A stretch of 64,000 nt of DNA from Pseudoxanthomonas sp. F37 (GTDB taxonomy: Bacteria > Pseudomonadota > Gammaproteobacteria > Xanthomonadales > Xanthomonadaceae). The stretch's first letter is position 1; each line of letters starts with the position of its first letter. The stretch is from contig NZ_CP095187.1 in the NCBI RefSeq assembly GCF_022965755.1, positions 1,302,001-1,366,000 of the forward strand. Reading direction: 5' to 3'. Both the position numbers and the translations under genes were made by a program. The notes under the pieces are model-generated. The model ran no database searches. It saw only the letters and a program-made list of their open reading frames with translations, and was not told where the DNA came from. This document shows positions 10,152 to 20,555 of the stretch, in pieces.

Positions 10152-11684
10152 TCAGCCGCCCATGGCGCCGACCGAGACGCGGTTGCGGCCCTCGCGCTTG
10201 GCGCCGTACAGCGCCTCGTCCGCCGCGCGCAGCAGGTCGTCGACGTGGCGGAACTGCTCCAGCGCGCCCTGGGTGGCCAGGCCGGCGGAGAAGGTGATGT
10301 GCAGGGGGTGTCCATCCACCTCGGCCATCGCCACCCCCGAGACTTCCGACAGGATGCGGCGCACGACCTGCGCGGCGGCGTCCTCGCCGATGCCCGGCAG
10401 CACCACCAGGAATTCCTCGCCGCCGTAGCGGGCGACGATATCGCTGCTGCGCACGTGACGCAGCAGGGCCTTGGCGAAGTTGCGCAGCACCTCGTCGCCG
10501 ACCAGATGGCCCCAGCGGTCGTTGACCTGCTTGAAGTCGTCCAGGTCGATGAAGGCGATCGACAGCGGCCAGCCGTGGCGGGTGGCGGTATCGAATTCCT
10601 TCTCCAGCACCTCTTCCAGCTGGCTGCGGTTGTACACCCCGGTCAGGGGGTCGCGACGGACCTCTTCGGCCAGGCGGCGCGCGCGGTCCTCGTGCTCGTC
10701 CGCTTCCTTGCGCGCACGCGCGGCTTCCTGGATCTCGCGCAGGTTGCGCACCACCAGCAGTTCGCGTGCCTGGTCGAGCAGGGCCTGGATGCGGGCGGGC
10801 GGCGCGGGCGGCACGTCGAACATCGCGCAGACCTCGGGCAGGGCGGACACCATTTCCTCGGTCAGCGCCAGGTAGGACGCATAGTCCAGCCCCAGGCGCG
10901 TCGCCGCCTGCATCGCGGCGTCGCGATGGGCCTGTTCGCTGCGCGATGCGTCGGCACCGGCCAGCCAGATGTCGGCGACGTGGCCGGAGACCGCCACGCA
11001 GGCATTGAAGGGCGTATCGGACGCGGGCGCTTCGCTTTCCAGGATCGCCTCGCGCAACAACGCCGGCAGGTTCCACTGCCGTGCCAGCCAGCCGCCGACC
11101 GTCGCGTGGTCGCACCCCAGCCATTCGCGCTCGGCCGCCAGCAGTCCGGCGTTGTCGGCGGCGCGCTCGACCAGCCGCGCGTAGTCTTCGCCCAGCACTT
11201 CCAGCAGGGCCAGCATGCCGATGTCCTGCAGCAGGCCGGCCAGCATCAGTTCTTCCGCCTTGCGCAGGCCGGCATGCTGGCCGAGCAGTCGCGATGCCAG
11301 CGCCGCGGTCACGCTGCGGCGCCACACGCGCTCGCGCGCCACCGGATGGCTGCCCTGGCCGCACTGGGCGAGGGAAAAGCCCAGCGCCAGCGTCAGCGTG
11401 GCGTTGAGACCCAGCACGGTGAGCGCCTGGGACAGGTTTTCCACGCGGCGCCGGCTGGCGTACAGCGGCGAGTTGGCGATGCGCAGCATGCGCGCGCTGA
11501 GCGCCGCATCCAGGCCGATGGTGTCGGCGGCCGTCGCCATCACCACATCCGGGTCCTGCGCCAGTTCGATGATGCGCAGCGCCACCCCGGGCGGGCTGGG
11601 CAGGTTGCGGCAGTTCAGCAACTGGGCTTCGAGTTCGGGACGCATCCGGGCGCGCGCAAGGCGTGAGAGAGTGACCGGCAGCAT
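10152..11684 (-). CDS. HDOD domain-containing diguanylate cyclase
   Basis: A 510-residue two-domain cytosolic signalling protein. Residues about 15-215 form an HDOD domain (degenerate HD phosphohydrolase fold; LPSPPGVALRI, LQDIGMLALLE). A short coiled-coil rich in Arg/Glu follows, then a GGDEF domain with an intact GGEEF active site at 421-425. An RxxD inhibitory-site motif (RSSD, 412-415) lies five residues before it. It should therefore make c-di-GMP and be subject to product inhibition. The start is the ATG at 11684; no clear Shine-Dalgarno is seen and 11645 is an alternative. It lies downstream of the tsf terminator. Confidence 0.88.
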   Translation of the reverse strand: MLPVTLSRLARARMRPELEAQLLNCRNLPSPPGVALRIIELAQDPDVVMATAADTIGLDAALSARMLRIANSPLYASRRRVENLSQALTVLGLNATLTLALGFSLAQCGQGSHPVARERVWRRSVTAALASRLLGQHAGLRKAEELMLAGLLQDIGMLALLEVLGEDYARLVERAADNAGLLAAEREWLGCDHATVGGWLARQWNLPALLREAILESEAPASDTPFNACVAVSGHVADIWLAGADASRSEQAHRDAAMQAATRLGLDYASYLALTEEMVSALPEVCAMFDVPPAPPARIQALLDQARELLVVRNLREIQEAARARKEADEHEDRARRLAEEVRRDPLTGVYNRSQLEEVLEKEFDTATRHGWPLSIAFIDLDDFKQVNDRWGHLVGDEVLRNFAKALLRHVRSSDIVARYGGEEFLVVLPGIGEDAAAQVVRRILSEVSGVAMAEVDGHPLHITFSAGLATQGALEQFRHVDDLLRAADEALYGAKREGRNRVSVGAMGG

Positions 11685-11796
11685 GCCAGCAAAGCGTGAC
11701 GAAGTGTCACCTTTGTAACCAGTTTCGGCGCTGCGCGCGCAAACTTTAGACGGCTGCGACGAACGGTCGCACGGGGCGGACCAACGCCCGCCCGGA

Positions 11797-11835
11797 AACG
11801 GAAAAAGCCGCGGTTTCCCGCGGCTTTTCCGTGTT
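11797..11835 (-). terminator. Rho-independent terminator of rpsB-tsf
   Basis: A GC-rich stem of about 14 bp (11799-11813 with 11818-11831) lies just after the tsf stop. On the minus strand it is followed by a CTTTTTCC stretch. It separates the rpsB-tsf unit from the HDOD-GGDEF gene downstream. Confidence 0.85.
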
Positions 11836-11854
11836 CGGCGGACCGGTGCGCGGC

Positions 11855-12733
<879 letters not shown>

Positions 12734-12822
12734 GGGATTACCTCGGTTATCGAATTCGGTGGACGGACGGAACGCCGTCCTGTCTTGTCCCGGCCCGTGC
12801 GGATCGCGCCGGGCGGGGAAGG

Positions 12823-12851
12823 AAAGCCGCCGCGCAGCATGGCGCGGCGGC
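12823..12851 (-). terminator. rpsB-tsf intergenic attenuator hairpin
   Basis: A perfect 10-bp GC stem (12826-12835 with 12842-12851, 6-nt loop) sits 13 bp after the rpsB stop. It is followed on the minus strand by TTTCCTT. Position and shape resemble the intercistronic partial terminator known between rpsB and tsf in E. coli, so it may set the S2:EF-Ts ratio. Confidence 0.6.
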
Positions 12852-12863
12852 GTTGCAGCCGGA

Positions 12864-13667
12864 TTACTCGGCGGCCGCTTCGTCGGACTTCTTGCCGGCG
12901 GCCTTCTTGGCCGGCGCGCGACGGGCGCCCTTGTCGTCGCCGCCTTCGGCGAACTCTTCCTCGCGCACCACCGCGGCGTTCGGCGCAGCGGCCTTGCCTT
13001 CCAGCACGGCGTCGGCGGCGGCGCGCGCGTACAGCTGCACGGCGCGGATGGCGTCGTCGTTGCCGGGGATGGCGTAGTCGACCAGGGCCGGATCGTAGTT
13101 GGAGTCGACCACCGCGACCACCGGGATGCCGAGCTTCTTGGCTTCCTTGATGGCGATGTCTTCATGGCCGATGTCGATGACGAACAGGGCGTCCGGCAGG
13201 CGGTTCATTTCCTTGATGCCGCCCAGCGAGGCCAGCAGCTTCTCGCGCTCGCGGCGCAGGCCCAGCACTTCGTGCTTGACCAGCTTCTCGAACGTGCCGT
13301 CGGTTTCGGCGGCTTCCAGTTCCTTCAGGCGGGCGACCGACTTCTTCACGGTGGCGAAGTTGGTCAGCGTGCCGCCCAGCCAGCGCTGGGTCATGTACGG
13401 CATGCCGCAACGCTCGGCCTCTTCCTTCACCGCCTCGCGCGCGCTGCGCTTGGTGCCCAGGAACAGGATGGTGCCGCGCTTCTGCGCCACGCCCGAGATG
13501 AAGTTCATCGCGTCGTTGAACAGCGGAACGGTCTTCTCAAGGTTGATGATGTGGATCTTGCCGCGGGCGCCGAAGATGTACGGCGCCATCTTGGGGTTCC
13601 AGTAGCGGGTCTGGTGGCCGAAATGGACGCCGGCTTCCAGCATCTGGCGCATGGTGACTTGGGGCAT
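12864..13667 (-). CDS. rpsB: 30S ribosomal protein S2
   Basis: S2 of the small ribosomal subunit. The 267-residue protein starts [20 protein letters not shown], with conserved RYWNPKM and KFLxDA-like FVIDIGHE segments. The C-terminus carries an Ala/Lys/Glu-rich tail of about 35 residues beyond the usual fold. GGAG lies 8 bp before the ATG. The ~200-nt untranslated leader upstream fits the S2 autoregulatory leader seen in gammaproteobacteria. Confidence 0.97.
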   Translation of the reverse strand: MPQVTMRQMLEAGVHFGHQTRYWNPKMAPYIFGARGKIHIINLEKTVPLFNDAMNFISGVAQKRGTILFLGTKRSAREAVKEEAERCGMPYMTQRWLGGTLTNFATVKKSVARLKELEAAETDGTFEKLVKHEVLGLRREREKLLASLGGIKEMNRLPDALFVIDIGHEDIAIKEAKKLGIPVVAVVDSNYDPALVDYAIPGNDDAIRAVQLYARAAADAVLEGKAAAPNAAVVREEEFAEGGDDKGARRAPAKKAAGKKSDEAAAE

Positions 13668-13986
13668 TGCGGTAACTCCATCGAAGGGGAACCCACCGTC
13701 CGGTTCAAGGGAGGACGGCGCCGGTGAGGGCGGGGTTCCGGGGTTGGGCCTCCCTGCGGCTTCCGTGTCCGAACCCTTCAGCGAAGGGCACCCCGGCACG
13801 GGTTGGGGCAGCAGGTGTGGATTCGTCGGTGTCGCCCGACGTGGGCGGTCCGGCCGGGCGGACCCGGGCGCGAAGCCGCGGGAGTATAGCCGGGCAGGGC
13901 GGGTCGCGGCAAATCAGGGCCTGGCTGAACCGGGGCGGGGTGCTCGGAACGTTCAGCCCGGCGGCCAAATGGGGGATAATCGGCCA
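13668..13986. other. rpsB/map divergent intergenic region with long rpsB leader
   Basis: 319 bp without a gene. For rpsB (minus) a sigma-70-like promoter reads TTGCCG (13907-13912), 18 bp, TATACT (13883-13888), giving a leader of roughly 200 nt. Such a leader is the known site of S2 feedback repression in gammaproteobacteria. For map (plus) a GATAAT at 13975-13980 ends only 6 bp before the ATG. No convincing small gene was seen. Confidence 0.6.
13975..13986 (+). promoter_or_regulatory. -10 element of map abutting its start codon
   Basis: GATAAT at 13975-13980 is followed by six bases and then the map ATG. A TTCAGC at 13952-13957 lies 17 bp upstream as a weak -35. If used, transcription would begin at or within a base or two of the ATG, giving a leaderless mRNA; no Shine-Dalgarno is present in the right place. 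Confidence 0.45.
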
Positions 13987-14763
13987 ATGGCCATCCAGTT
14001 GAAAACCCCCGAAGACCTCGCCCAGATGCGCATCGCCGGCCGCCTTGCCGCCGAAGTGCTGCAGGTGGTCGCCCCGCACGTGAAGCCGGGCGTGACCACC
14101 GCCGAACTGGACCGCATCTGCCACGATCATATCGTCAACGTGCAGAAGGCCATCCCGGCCAACGTGGGCTACAAGGGCTTTCCGGCCACCGTCTGCACCT
14201 CGGTCAACAACGTCATCTGCCACGGCATTCCCAGCGAAGGGAAGGTGCTCAAGGACGGCGACATCCTCAACATCGACGTCACCGTCATCAAGGACGGCTG
14301 GCATGGCGACACCAGCCGCATGTACATCGTCGGCACGCCGTCGGTGATGGCCAGGCGCCTGGTGGACGTGACCCGCGAGGCCATGTTCCGCGGCATCCGC
14401 GCGGTCAGGCCCGGCGCGACCCTGGGCGATGTCGGCCACGCGATCCAGCAGTACGCCGAAAGCGAGCGCTTCAGCGTGGTGCGCGAGTACTGCGGCCACG
14501 GCATCGGCAAGGTCTACCACGACGAACCGCAGGTGCTGCATTACGGCCGCCCCGGCGAGGGCGTGGTGCTGAAACCCGGCATGACCTTCACCATCGAGCC
14601 GATGATCAACGAGGGCGCGCGCCACACCCGCGTGCTGCCCGATGGCTGGACCGTGGTCACCAAGGACCGCAAGCTGTCCGCGCAGTGGGAGCACACCGTT
14701 GCGGTGACCGAGGACGGCGTGGAGATCCTGACCCGCGTGCCGGGCGACGACAACGACCTGTGA
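13987..14763 (+). CDS. map: Type I methionine aminopeptidase
   Basis: Removes the initiator Met from nascent proteins; cytosolic, two divalent metals. The pita-bread fold is complete in 258 residues. Metal ligands are visible in NIDVTVIKDGWHGDTSRMY (two Asp), in CGHGIGKVYH (His) and in FTIEPMIN (Glu), and a C-terminal Glu lies in QWEHTVAV. The start was placed at the ATG giving MAIQLKTPEDL; a longer open frame upstream reads through the promoter. The stop overlaps the GTG start of glnD. Confidence 0.97.
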   Translation: MAIQLKTPEDLAQMRIAGRLAAEVLQVVAPHVKPGVTTAELDRICHDHIVNVQKAIPANVGYKGFPATVCTSVNNVICHGIPSEGKVLKDGDILNIDVTVIKDGWHGDTSRMYIVGTPSVMARRLVDVTREAMFRGIRAVRPGATLGDVGHAIQQYAESERFSVVREYCGHGIGKVYHDEPQVLHYGRPGEGVVLKPGMTFTIEPMINEGARHTRVLPDGWTVVTKDRKLSAQWEHTVAVTEDGVEILTRVPGDDNDL

Positions 14764-17402
14764 GCAGTCCTCCAGCCGCGAACGGACAGGCGACGCGGCT
14801 TCCGGACATCGGCCCGGACGTCGCCGACGACGCGGCCTGGGCGGCGGCGGCGCGCGCCTCGCTGGCCCATACCGATGCCCGGCTGGACAAGCGCTTCGAC
14901 CAGGACGACGGCATGGACCGCATCCTGGCGCTGCGCGCGCGGGCGGTCGACCACCTGCTGAAGGACGCCTGGCTGCGTTGCATTCCGGCGGAGGCGCCGA
15001 TGGCGCTGTTCGCCGTGGGCGGGTACGGGCGCGGCGAACTGTTCCCGCAGTCCGACGTGGACGTGCTGGTGCTGGCCTCGGCCGACACCCAGCAACGGTA
15101 CCACGAGGCGGTGGCGCGGTTCTTCGCCATGCTGTGGGACGCCGGGCTGCCGATCAGCCACGGCGTGCGCTCGGCGACCGAGTGCACGGCCGCGGCCGCG
15201 GCCGACCAGACGGTGCTGACCGCGCTGATCGAAGAGCGCCTGATCGTCGGCGAGCCGGTGGACGAAGCCCTGCTGATCGACGCCATCGGCGCGGCGCGGG
15301 TGTGGCCGCCACGCGACTTCTTCGTCGCCAAGCGCGAGGAACTGCGCATCCGCCATGCCCGCTTCGGCGACACCTCCGACAACCTGGAGCCCAACATCAA
15401 GGACGGCCCCGGTGGCCTGCGCGACCTGCACACGCTGGGCTGGATGGCGCTGCGCACCTTCGGCGTGCGCGACCTCGAACCGCTGGTGGGCATGGGCCAT
15501 CTGGGCCAGGACGAAGCGGTCGCGCTGGCACGCGAGCGCCGCGCCCTCGGGCGCCTGCGCTACGGCCTGCACCGTGTCGCCGGGCGCGCGGAAGAACGCC
15601 TGCGCTTCGATTACCAGAAGACGCTGGCCCAGCGGCTGGGCTTCGCCGACGACGCCGAAAGCCTGGGCGTCGAGAAGATGATGCAGGGGTTCTACCGCAG
15701 CGCCGCCATCGTGCGCCGGATCAGCGACCGCCTGCTGCAGCGCTTCGAGGAACAGTTCGACGGCGAGGCGCTGCCCGAGCCGCTGGACGACCGGTTCGCC
15801 CTGCGCCGCGGCTACCTGGCCGCACGCGATCCCGCCTGGCCGGGGAACGATGCCGGCCAGGTGTTCGCCCTGTTCGCCGCGTGGGCCGCCCACCCGCAGG
15901 TGCGCGGCCTGCATTCGCGTACGGCACGCGCGCTGGCCGAGGCGCTGCCGAAGCTGTCCGCCTATCCCGACGCCACGCGCGCGCAGCGCGATGCCTTCAT
16001 GGCGCTGCTGCGCGGGCCGCGCGCGGTGGAAACGCTCACCCGCATGGCGCGGCTCGGCGTGCTGGGGCAATGGATCCCCGCGTTCGCGCGGGTATCGGGC
16101 CGCATGCAGTTCGACCTGTTCCATGTGTACACCGTCGACCAGCACACGTTGATGGTGCTGCGGAACATCGCCGCTTTCGCGGCCGGCCGCGCGGACGAGC
16201 GCTTCTCGATCGCGCACGAAGTCTGGCCGCGCCTGCGCAAGCCGGAGCTGCTGCTGCTGGCCGGCCTGTTCCACGACATCGCCAAGGGCCGCGGCGGGGA
16301 CCATTCCGAACTCGGCGCGGTCGACGCGCGTGAGTTCTGTGCCGCGCATGCGCTCAGCGAATCCGACGCCGATCTGGTGGCCTGGCTGGTGGAACAGCAC
16401 CTGCGCATGTCGGTGACCGCGCAGAAGCAGGACATCGCCGACCCGGACGTGATCCATGCCTTCGCCGCGCGGGTGAAGGACCGCGAGCGGCTGGACTACC
16501 TGTACCTGCTGACCTGCGCCGACATCGCCGGCACCAGCCCCAAGCTCTGGAACGCGTGGAAGGACCGGCTGCTGGCCGACCTCTACTTCGCCGCGCGCCG
16601 GGTACTGCGCGAAGGACTGGAGAACCCCGTCGCGGTGGACGAGCGCCTGGCGGAGGCGCGCGGCAGCGTGCGCGCGCTGCTGGAAGTGCAGGGCATGACG
16701 GCCGCGCAGGCCGATGCATTGTTCGCCGCGATGCCGGAGGAGAGCTTCCTGCGCTTCCGTCCGGAACAACTGGCGTGGCAGGCGCAGGCCATCCGGGGCG
16801 CCACCCCGGGCCAGACGCGCGTGCGCGCGCGCCGGATCGCCGACGATGCCGATGCGATGGAAGTCTTCGTGCATTCGCCGGACCGCGACGGCCTGTTCGC
16901 CGCCATCCTCGCCACCCTGGACCGCATGGGCTTCGCCATCCACCAGGCGCGCGTGCTGGTGGGCCCGCAGGGCGCGGTGTTCGATACGTTCGAGGTGCTG
17001 CCCGCCGATGCCTATGCCACGCGCGATCCGGCCGACATCGAACACGGGCTGGGCCAGGCCCTGGCGCGTCCGCTGGATGGCGTGCGTACTTCGCGGCGTG
17101 CGGTTCCGCGGCAGCTGAAGCACTTCCGGTTCGCGCCGCGCATCGAGTTCGGCATCACGCCGGATGGCCGGCGCACGATCCTGGGCCTGGTGGCCCCGGA
17201 CCGTCCCGGGCTGCTGTCCGACGTGGCGCAGGTGCTGCGCCGGCAGGGACTGCGCGTGCACGATGCGCGCATCGCCACGTTCGGCGAACGCGCCGAGGAC
17301 GTGTTCCAGATCACCGACGAGCACGACCAGCCCCTCATTGAAACCGACAGGCAGGCCGCGCTGCGCGATGCGCTGCGCGCCGGCCTGGACACTCCCACCT
17401 GA
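14760..17402 (+). CDS. glnD: [Protein-PII] uridylyltransferase / uridylyl-removing enzyme GlnD
   Basis: Bifunctional nitrogen sensor that uridylylates PII under low glutamine and deuridylylates it under high glutamine. The 880-residue protein (E. coli 890) has a nucleotidyltransferase motif [15 protein letters not shown] at residues 87-101, an HD domain with [15 protein letters not shown] in the middle, and two C-terminal ACT domains (about 700-880). The start is the GTG at 14760, overlapping the map stop as GTGA; this gives a natural N-terminus and coupling, whereas in-frame starts further upstream lie inside map. Confidence 0.95.
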   Translation: MSSPPAANGQATRLPDIGPDVADDAAWAAAARASLAHTDARLDKRFDQDDGMDRILALRARAVDHLLKDAWLRCIPAEAPMALFAVGGYGRGELFPQSDVDVLVLASADTQQRYHEAVARFFAMLWDAGLPISHGVRSATECTAAAAADQTVLTALIEERLIVGEPVDEALLIDAIGAARVWPPRDFFVAKREELRIRHARFGDTSDNLEPNIKDGPGGLRDLHTLGWMALRTFGVRDLEPLVGMGHLGQDEAVALARERRALGRLRYGLHRVAGRAEERLRFDYQKTLAQRLGFADDAESLGVEKMMQGFYRSAAIVRRISDRLLQRFEEQFDGEALPEPLDDRFALRRGYLAARDPAWPGNDAGQVFALFAAWAAHPQVRGLHSRTARALAEALPKLSAYPDATRAQRDAFMALLRGPRAVETLTRMARLGVLGQWIPAFARVSGRMQFDLFHVYTVDQHTLMVLRNIAAFAAGRADERFSIAHEVWPRLRKPELLLLAGLFHDIAKGRGGDHSELGAVDAREFCAAHALSESDADLVAWLVEQHLRMSVTAQKQDIADPDVIHAFAARVKDRERLDYLYLLTCADIAGTSPKLWNAWKDRLLADLYFAARRVLREGLENPVAVDERLAEARGSVRALLEVQGMTAAQADALFAAMPEESFLRFRPEQLAWQAQAIRGATPGQTRVRARRIADDADAMEVFVHSPDRDGLFAAILATLDRMGFAIHQARVLVGPQGAVFDTFEVLPADAYATRDPADIEHGLGQALARPLDGVRTSRRAVPRQLKHFRFAPRIEFGITPDGRRTILGLVAPDRPGLLSDVAQVLRRQGLRVHDARIATFGERAEDVFQITDEHDQPLIETDRQAALRDALRAGLDTPT

Positions 17403-17424
17403 GCACACCCCTGCAGGACCTTCG

Positions 17425-18276
17425 ATGACCCGCAAAGCCACCAAGACCGAAGAACTGAAGTCCACCATCGAGAGCGCCTTCGAGCGCCGCGCCGAGCTGA
17501 CGCCGGCCGAGATCGAGGGTTCCACCCGTACCGCCGTCGAACTGGCCATCGAGGGCCTGGAGAGCGGGAAACTGCGCGTGGCCGAACCCGACGGCAAGGG
17601 CGGCTGGAAGGTCAACGAGTGGCTGAAGAAGGCCGTGCTGCTGTATTTCCGCGTCAACGAGATGGAGCTGGTCGAAGCCTACCCCGCGCCGTTCTGGGAC
17701 AAGGTCGAGGCCCGCTTCGGCGCCTTCGACGAGAACGACTTCCGCAAGGCCGGCGTGCGTGTGGTGCCCGGCGCCATCGCGCGCCGCGGCACGTACTTCG
17801 GCAAGGACGTGGTGCTGATGCCCAGCTTCGTCAACATCGGCGCCCATGTCGGCGAGGGCACGATGGTCGATACCTGGGCGACGGTGGGTTCGTGCGCGCA
17901 GGTCGGCAAGCACTGCCACCTGTCCGGCGGCGCCGGCATCGGCGGCGTGCTGGAACCGCTGCAGGCCAGCCCGACGATCATCGAGGACCACTGCTTCATC
18001 GGCGCGCGCTCGGAAGTCGTCGAAGGCGTGGTGATCGGCCACCACAGCGTGATCGGCATGGGGGTGTTCATCGGCCAGTCCACGCGCATCTACAACCGCG
18101 CCACCCGGGAAATCACCTACGGTTACGTGCCGCCGGGCAGTGTCGTCGTCTCCGGCTCGCTGCCGGCCGCCGACGGGTCGCACTCGCTGTACTGCGCGGT
18201 GATCGTCAAGCAGGTCGACGAGAAGACGCGGAGCAAGACCAGCGTCAACGAGCTGCTGCGCGGGTTGGCGGACTGA
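17425..18276 (+). CDS. dapD: 2,3,4,5-tetrahydropyridine-2,6-dicarboxylate N-succinyltransferase
   Basis: Succinylates tetrahydrodipicolinate in the succinylase branch of lysine/diaminopimelate synthesis. The 283-residue protein has an N-terminal helical part and a left-handed parallel beta-helix built from hexapeptide repeats ([14 protein letters not shown]...[10 protein letters not shown]). AGGA lies 7 bp before the ATG and 22 bp separate it from glnD. dapE of the same pathway is 0.9 kb downstream. Confidence 0.96.
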   Translation: MTRKATKTEELKSTIESAFERRAELTPAEIEGSTRTAVELAIEGLESGKLRVAEPDGKGGWKVNEWLKKAVLLYFRVNEMELVEAYPAPFWDKVEARFGAFDENDFRKAGVRVVPGAIARRGTYFGKDVVLMPSFVNIGAHVGEGTMVDTWATVGSCAQVGKHCHLSGGAGIGGVLEPLQASPTIIEDHCFIGARSEVVEGVVIGHHSVIGMGVFIGQSTRIYNRATREITYGYVPPGSVVVSGSLPAADGSHSLYCAVIVKQVDEKTRSKTSVNELLRGLAD

Positions 18277-18290
18277 GCCTTGCCAAAGCC

Positions 18291-18791
18291 ATGATCGCAT
18301 CCGCGTTCGCCTTGGCTGCGCTTGCCGCCGTGCCAGCGGACTTGCCGGCCGGTTGGCATCCTCTTCCAGCGGCAGCGCTGACAGGGGAATGGCGCGACGA
18401 GTCGCCGGTCCGTTTCGCCAGGCTCGTTGCGGATTTCAACGGAGACGGCCATGAGGATCTCGCGATCCTGCTGCGCTCCTCGCGCAACGAGGCGCTCTGG
18501 GTCCGCCTGGGGAATGGCCCCGGCGCGGCGGTCTGGCAGAAGCTGGCTGAACTGCCGGATGGCGTGACAGACGATCCCTCCACCATGGGCGTGCAACGGG
18601 TCACTCCCGGCGTCGTGCCCTACGGATGCTTTGACGGCGCCGGGGATTGCAACTTCGGTCCCGATGCGCAGCGTCCCAAGCTGGTGCTGACATCGCCGGC
18701 CATCGATTTCTTCCGGATGGGGTCATCCGCATCCGTTTTCTTCTGGAGCAACTCACGCAGGACATTCCTGCGGGTGTGGACGAGTGACTGA
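18291..18791 (+). CDS. Small secreted protein with an FG-GAP/VCBS-like motif, function unknown
   Basis: 166 residues starting with a likely Sec signal peptide (MIASAFALAALAAVPA). A calcium-loop-like motif VADFNGDGHEDLAIL at about residues 48-62 is typical of FG-GAP/VCBS repeats, here as a single copy. Two Cys (CFDGAGDC) may form a disulfide. It sits 14 bp after dapD and is followed at once by the ArsC-like gene, so it is probably co-transcribed with the dap genes, although it has no evident metabolic role. I do not recognise a named family. Confidence 0.65.
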   Translation: MIASAFALAALAAVPADLPAGWHPLPAAALTGEWRDESPVRFARLVADFNGDGHEDLAILLRSSRNEALWVRLGNGPGAAVWQKLAELPDGVTDDPSTMGVQRVTPGVVPYGCFDGAGDCNFGPDAQRPKLVLTSPAIDFFRMGSSASVFFWSNSRRTFLRVWTSD

Positions 18792-18792
18792 T

Positions 18793-19152
18793 ATGACGAC
18801 GCTTTACGGCTTGAAGAACTGCGACACCTGCAAGAAGGCGACGAAGTGGCTGGACCGTTTCGGCGTCGCGTATGAATTCGTCGACTATCGCGACAACCGG
18901 CAGCCGCCCGAGACGCTGAAGGACTGGGCGGAGAAAGCGGGTGGATGGGATGCGTTGATCAACAAGTCGTCGACCACGTGGCGGCAACTGCCGGAAAACC
19001 GCAAGACGCCCGGCTCGGACGCGGAGTGGAAGCTGCTGCTGAAGGAGTATCCGCAGCTGATCCGCCGTCCTGTCGTCGTCGGGGGCGTGGCGGGCTTTTC
19101 ACAGGGCTTCAGCGACAATGGCTTCAAGAAGCAGTTCGGAGCCGGATCGTGA
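18793..19152 (+). CDS. ArsC/Spx family reductase-like protein (YffB type)
   Basis: 119-residue thioredoxin-fold protein with the N-terminal redox motif NCDTCKKA (Cys at about 11 and 14) and the ArsC-family ending RRPVVVGG...GF. E. coli yffB, also next to dapE, is the closest known context; its function is unsettled. The start could be the ATG at 18793 or an in-frame GTG at 18784 that overlaps the preceding gene. The stop overlaps the GTG start of dapE, implying coupling. Confidence 0.88.
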   Translation: MTTLYGLKNCDTCKKATKWLDRFGVAYEFVDYRDNRQPPETLKDWAEKAGGWDALINKSSTTWRQLPENRKTPGSDAEWKLLLKEYPQLIRRPVVVGGVAGFSQGFSDNGFKKQFGAGS

Positions 19153-20294
19153 GCGATGTCGTCGAGCTGTCCTGCGAACTGATCCGCCGTCATTCGGTGA
19201 CGCCGGACGATGCCGGTTGCCAGCAGGTCCTGGCGACCCGGCTGTCGCAATGGGGATTCCACTGCGAGCACCTGCGCTTCGGCGAGACCGACAACCTCTG
19301 GGCCACGCACGGCAGCGGATCGCCGGTGCTGGTGCTGCTGGGCCACACCGACGTGGTGCCGCCCGGGCCGCTGGATGCGTGGACCAGCGATCCGTTCGTG
19401 CCTACCGTCCGCGACGGCGTGCTCTACGGGCGTGGCACCGCCGACATGAAGTGCAGCGTGGCCGCCTGCACGATCGCACTGGAACGCTTCGTCGACGCGC
19501 ACCCGGACCATCCGGGCACGGTCGCGCTGCTGGTCACGTCGGACGAGGAAGGCCCGGCGCACGATGGTGTGAAGAAGGTTGCCGAGCTGTTCCGCGAGCG
19601 CGGACAGAAGATCGACTGGTGCATCACCGGCGAGCCGTCATCGAAAGACGTGCTGGGTGACCTGCTGCGCGTGGGTCGTCGTGGCACGCTGACCGGCACC
19701 CTGCAGGTGCACGGCGTGCAAGGCCACGTGGCCTATCCGCACAAGGCGCTCAATCCCATCCACAAGGCGTTGCCGGCGCTGGACGAACTCGCCGCGCGCC
19801 AGTGGGACGAGGGCTACGAGACCTTCCCGCCGACCAGCCTGCAGATCTCCAACATCAACGCGGGTACCGGCGCCAGCAACGTCATTCCGGGTGAGCTGCA
19901 GGTGGTGTTCAACCTGCGCTTCAATCCCAGCTGGACGGCGGAGAAGCTGGAGCAGGAAATCGAAGACATCTTCCGTCGCCACGGCGTGGACTACAGCCTG
20001 CAGTGGCTGCGCGGCGGCGAGCCGTTCTACACGCCGGAGGGCCACCTGCGCGCCACCGCGCGGGCGGTGCTGGGCGAATTCGCCGGCGCACCGCCGGAAG
20101 AAAGCACGGCGGGCGGCACCTCCGATGCGCGCTTCATCGCCCCGCTGGGCGCGGAGTGCATCGAGGTCGGGCCGGTCAACGCCAGCATCCACAAGGTCGA
20201 CGAGCACGTGCGCGTGGCGGATCTGGAAGCACTGCCGGGCTTGTACCAGGCCTTGGTGGAGCGCCTGATGCTGCCGGCTCGCACCGCGCTGTAG
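19149..20294 (+). CDS. dapE: Succinyl-diaminopimelate desuccinylase
   Basis: M20-family di-zinc amidase releasing L,L-diaminopimelate from its N-succinyl form. The 381-residue protein shows the ligand motifs [28 protein letters not shown] and a C-terminal His ([10 protein letters not shown]). GTG start at 19149 overlaps the stop of the ArsC-like gene. The last 12 codons, with the stop, belong to a 36-bp sequence that is tandemly duplicated just downstream. The TAG stop is also the foot of a GTAG palindrome. Confidence 0.96.
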   Translation: MSDVVELSCELIRRHSVTPDDAGCQQVLATRLSQWGFHCEHLRFGETDNLWATHGSGSPVLVLLGHTDVVPPGPLDAWTSDPFVPTVRDGVLYGRGTADMKCSVAACTIALERFVDAHPDHPGTVALLVTSDEEGPAHDGVKKVAELFRERGQKIDWCITGEPSSKDVLGDLLRVGRRGTLTGTLQVHGVQGHVAYPHKALNPIHKALPALDELAARQWDEGYETFPPTSLQISNINAGTGASNVIPGELQVVFNLRFNPSWTAEKLEQEIEDIFRRHGVDYSLQWLRGGEPFYTPEGHLRATARAVLGEFAGAPPEESTAGGTSDARFIAPLGAECIEVGPVNASIHKVDEHVRVADLEALPGLYQALVERLMLPARTAL

Positions 20295-20330
20295 GAGCGC
20301 CTGAGGCTGTCGGCTCGCACCGCGCTGTAG
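20259..20330 (+). repeat. 36-bp tandem duplication spanning the dapE stop
   Basis: Copy 1 (20259-20294) encodes the end of DapE including TAG. Copy 2 (20295-20330) matches at 34 of 36 positions and is noncoding. Each copy starts GAGCGCC and ends GTAG, and a third GAGCGCC follows, so slippage at the GTAG-REP foot is the simple explanation. Confidence 0.9.
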
Positions 20331-20397
20331 GAGCGCCCTGGGGCGCGATGCCTTTCCACCCGTTCCTGAAAAGCATGGCGCCCTGGGGCGCTCCTAC
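20327..20397. repeat. GTAG-type REP inverted pair (BIME-like)
   Basis: Two inverted copies of a GTAGGAGCGCCCTGGGGCGC palindromic element face each other at 20327-20350 and about 20374-20397. This matches the GTAG-tetranucleotide REP elements known in Stenotrophomonas and relatives, which are mobilised by RAYT transposases. None of the RAYT genes is in this window. A GTAG of the same element also forms the dapE stop one repeat earlier. Confidence 0.85.
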
Positions 20398-20435
20398 AGG
20401 AGTGCGGTGGTTGCAGGCGCAACTTTTTTCGGGGC

Positions 20436-20464
20436 TTGCCAAGGTCTGGTCGGACCGGTTACGG
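20436..20464 (+). promoter_or_regulatory. Candidate promoter of the asnB leader
   Basis: TTGCCA (20436-20441), 17 bp, TTACGG (20459-20464). The -35 is fair and the -10 weak. If real, transcription starts within a few bases of the leader peptide ATG at 20472, which has no Shine-Dalgarno, so the leader peptide would be translated leaderless. Confidence 0.35.
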
Positions 20465-20471
20465 TCGCCCC

Positions 20472-20555
20472 ATGCCCTGCCGCGCCATCATCGCCAATAA
20501 CCGCAACAACCTGCGCCCGAACAACCGGACGCGGGCGATGCGGCTCTGCGACTAG
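20472..20555 (+). CDS. Asparagine-rich leader peptide of asnB (27 aa)
   Basis: An ATG-to-TAG frame of 27 codons, too short for routine gene calling, lies 99 bp upstream of asnB. Six of its codons are Asn, in three adjacent pairs at codons 9-10, 12-13 and 17-18 (about 20496-20501, 20505-20510, 20520-20525). The composition is far above chance in this GC-rich genome. It is followed by a strong terminator, and alternative pairings exist (see the attenuator entry). The role proposed, ribosome stalling when charged tRNA-Asn is scarce, follows the classical trp/his leader model and is inference. Confidence 0.8.
   Translation: MPCRAIIANNRNNLRPNNRTRAMRLCD

Noticed and set aside
14541-17657. 1038-codon antisense frame opposite glnD
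   Set aside because: High-GC frame bias produces long antisense frames; the sense frame has complete GlnD domains and the antisense one has none.
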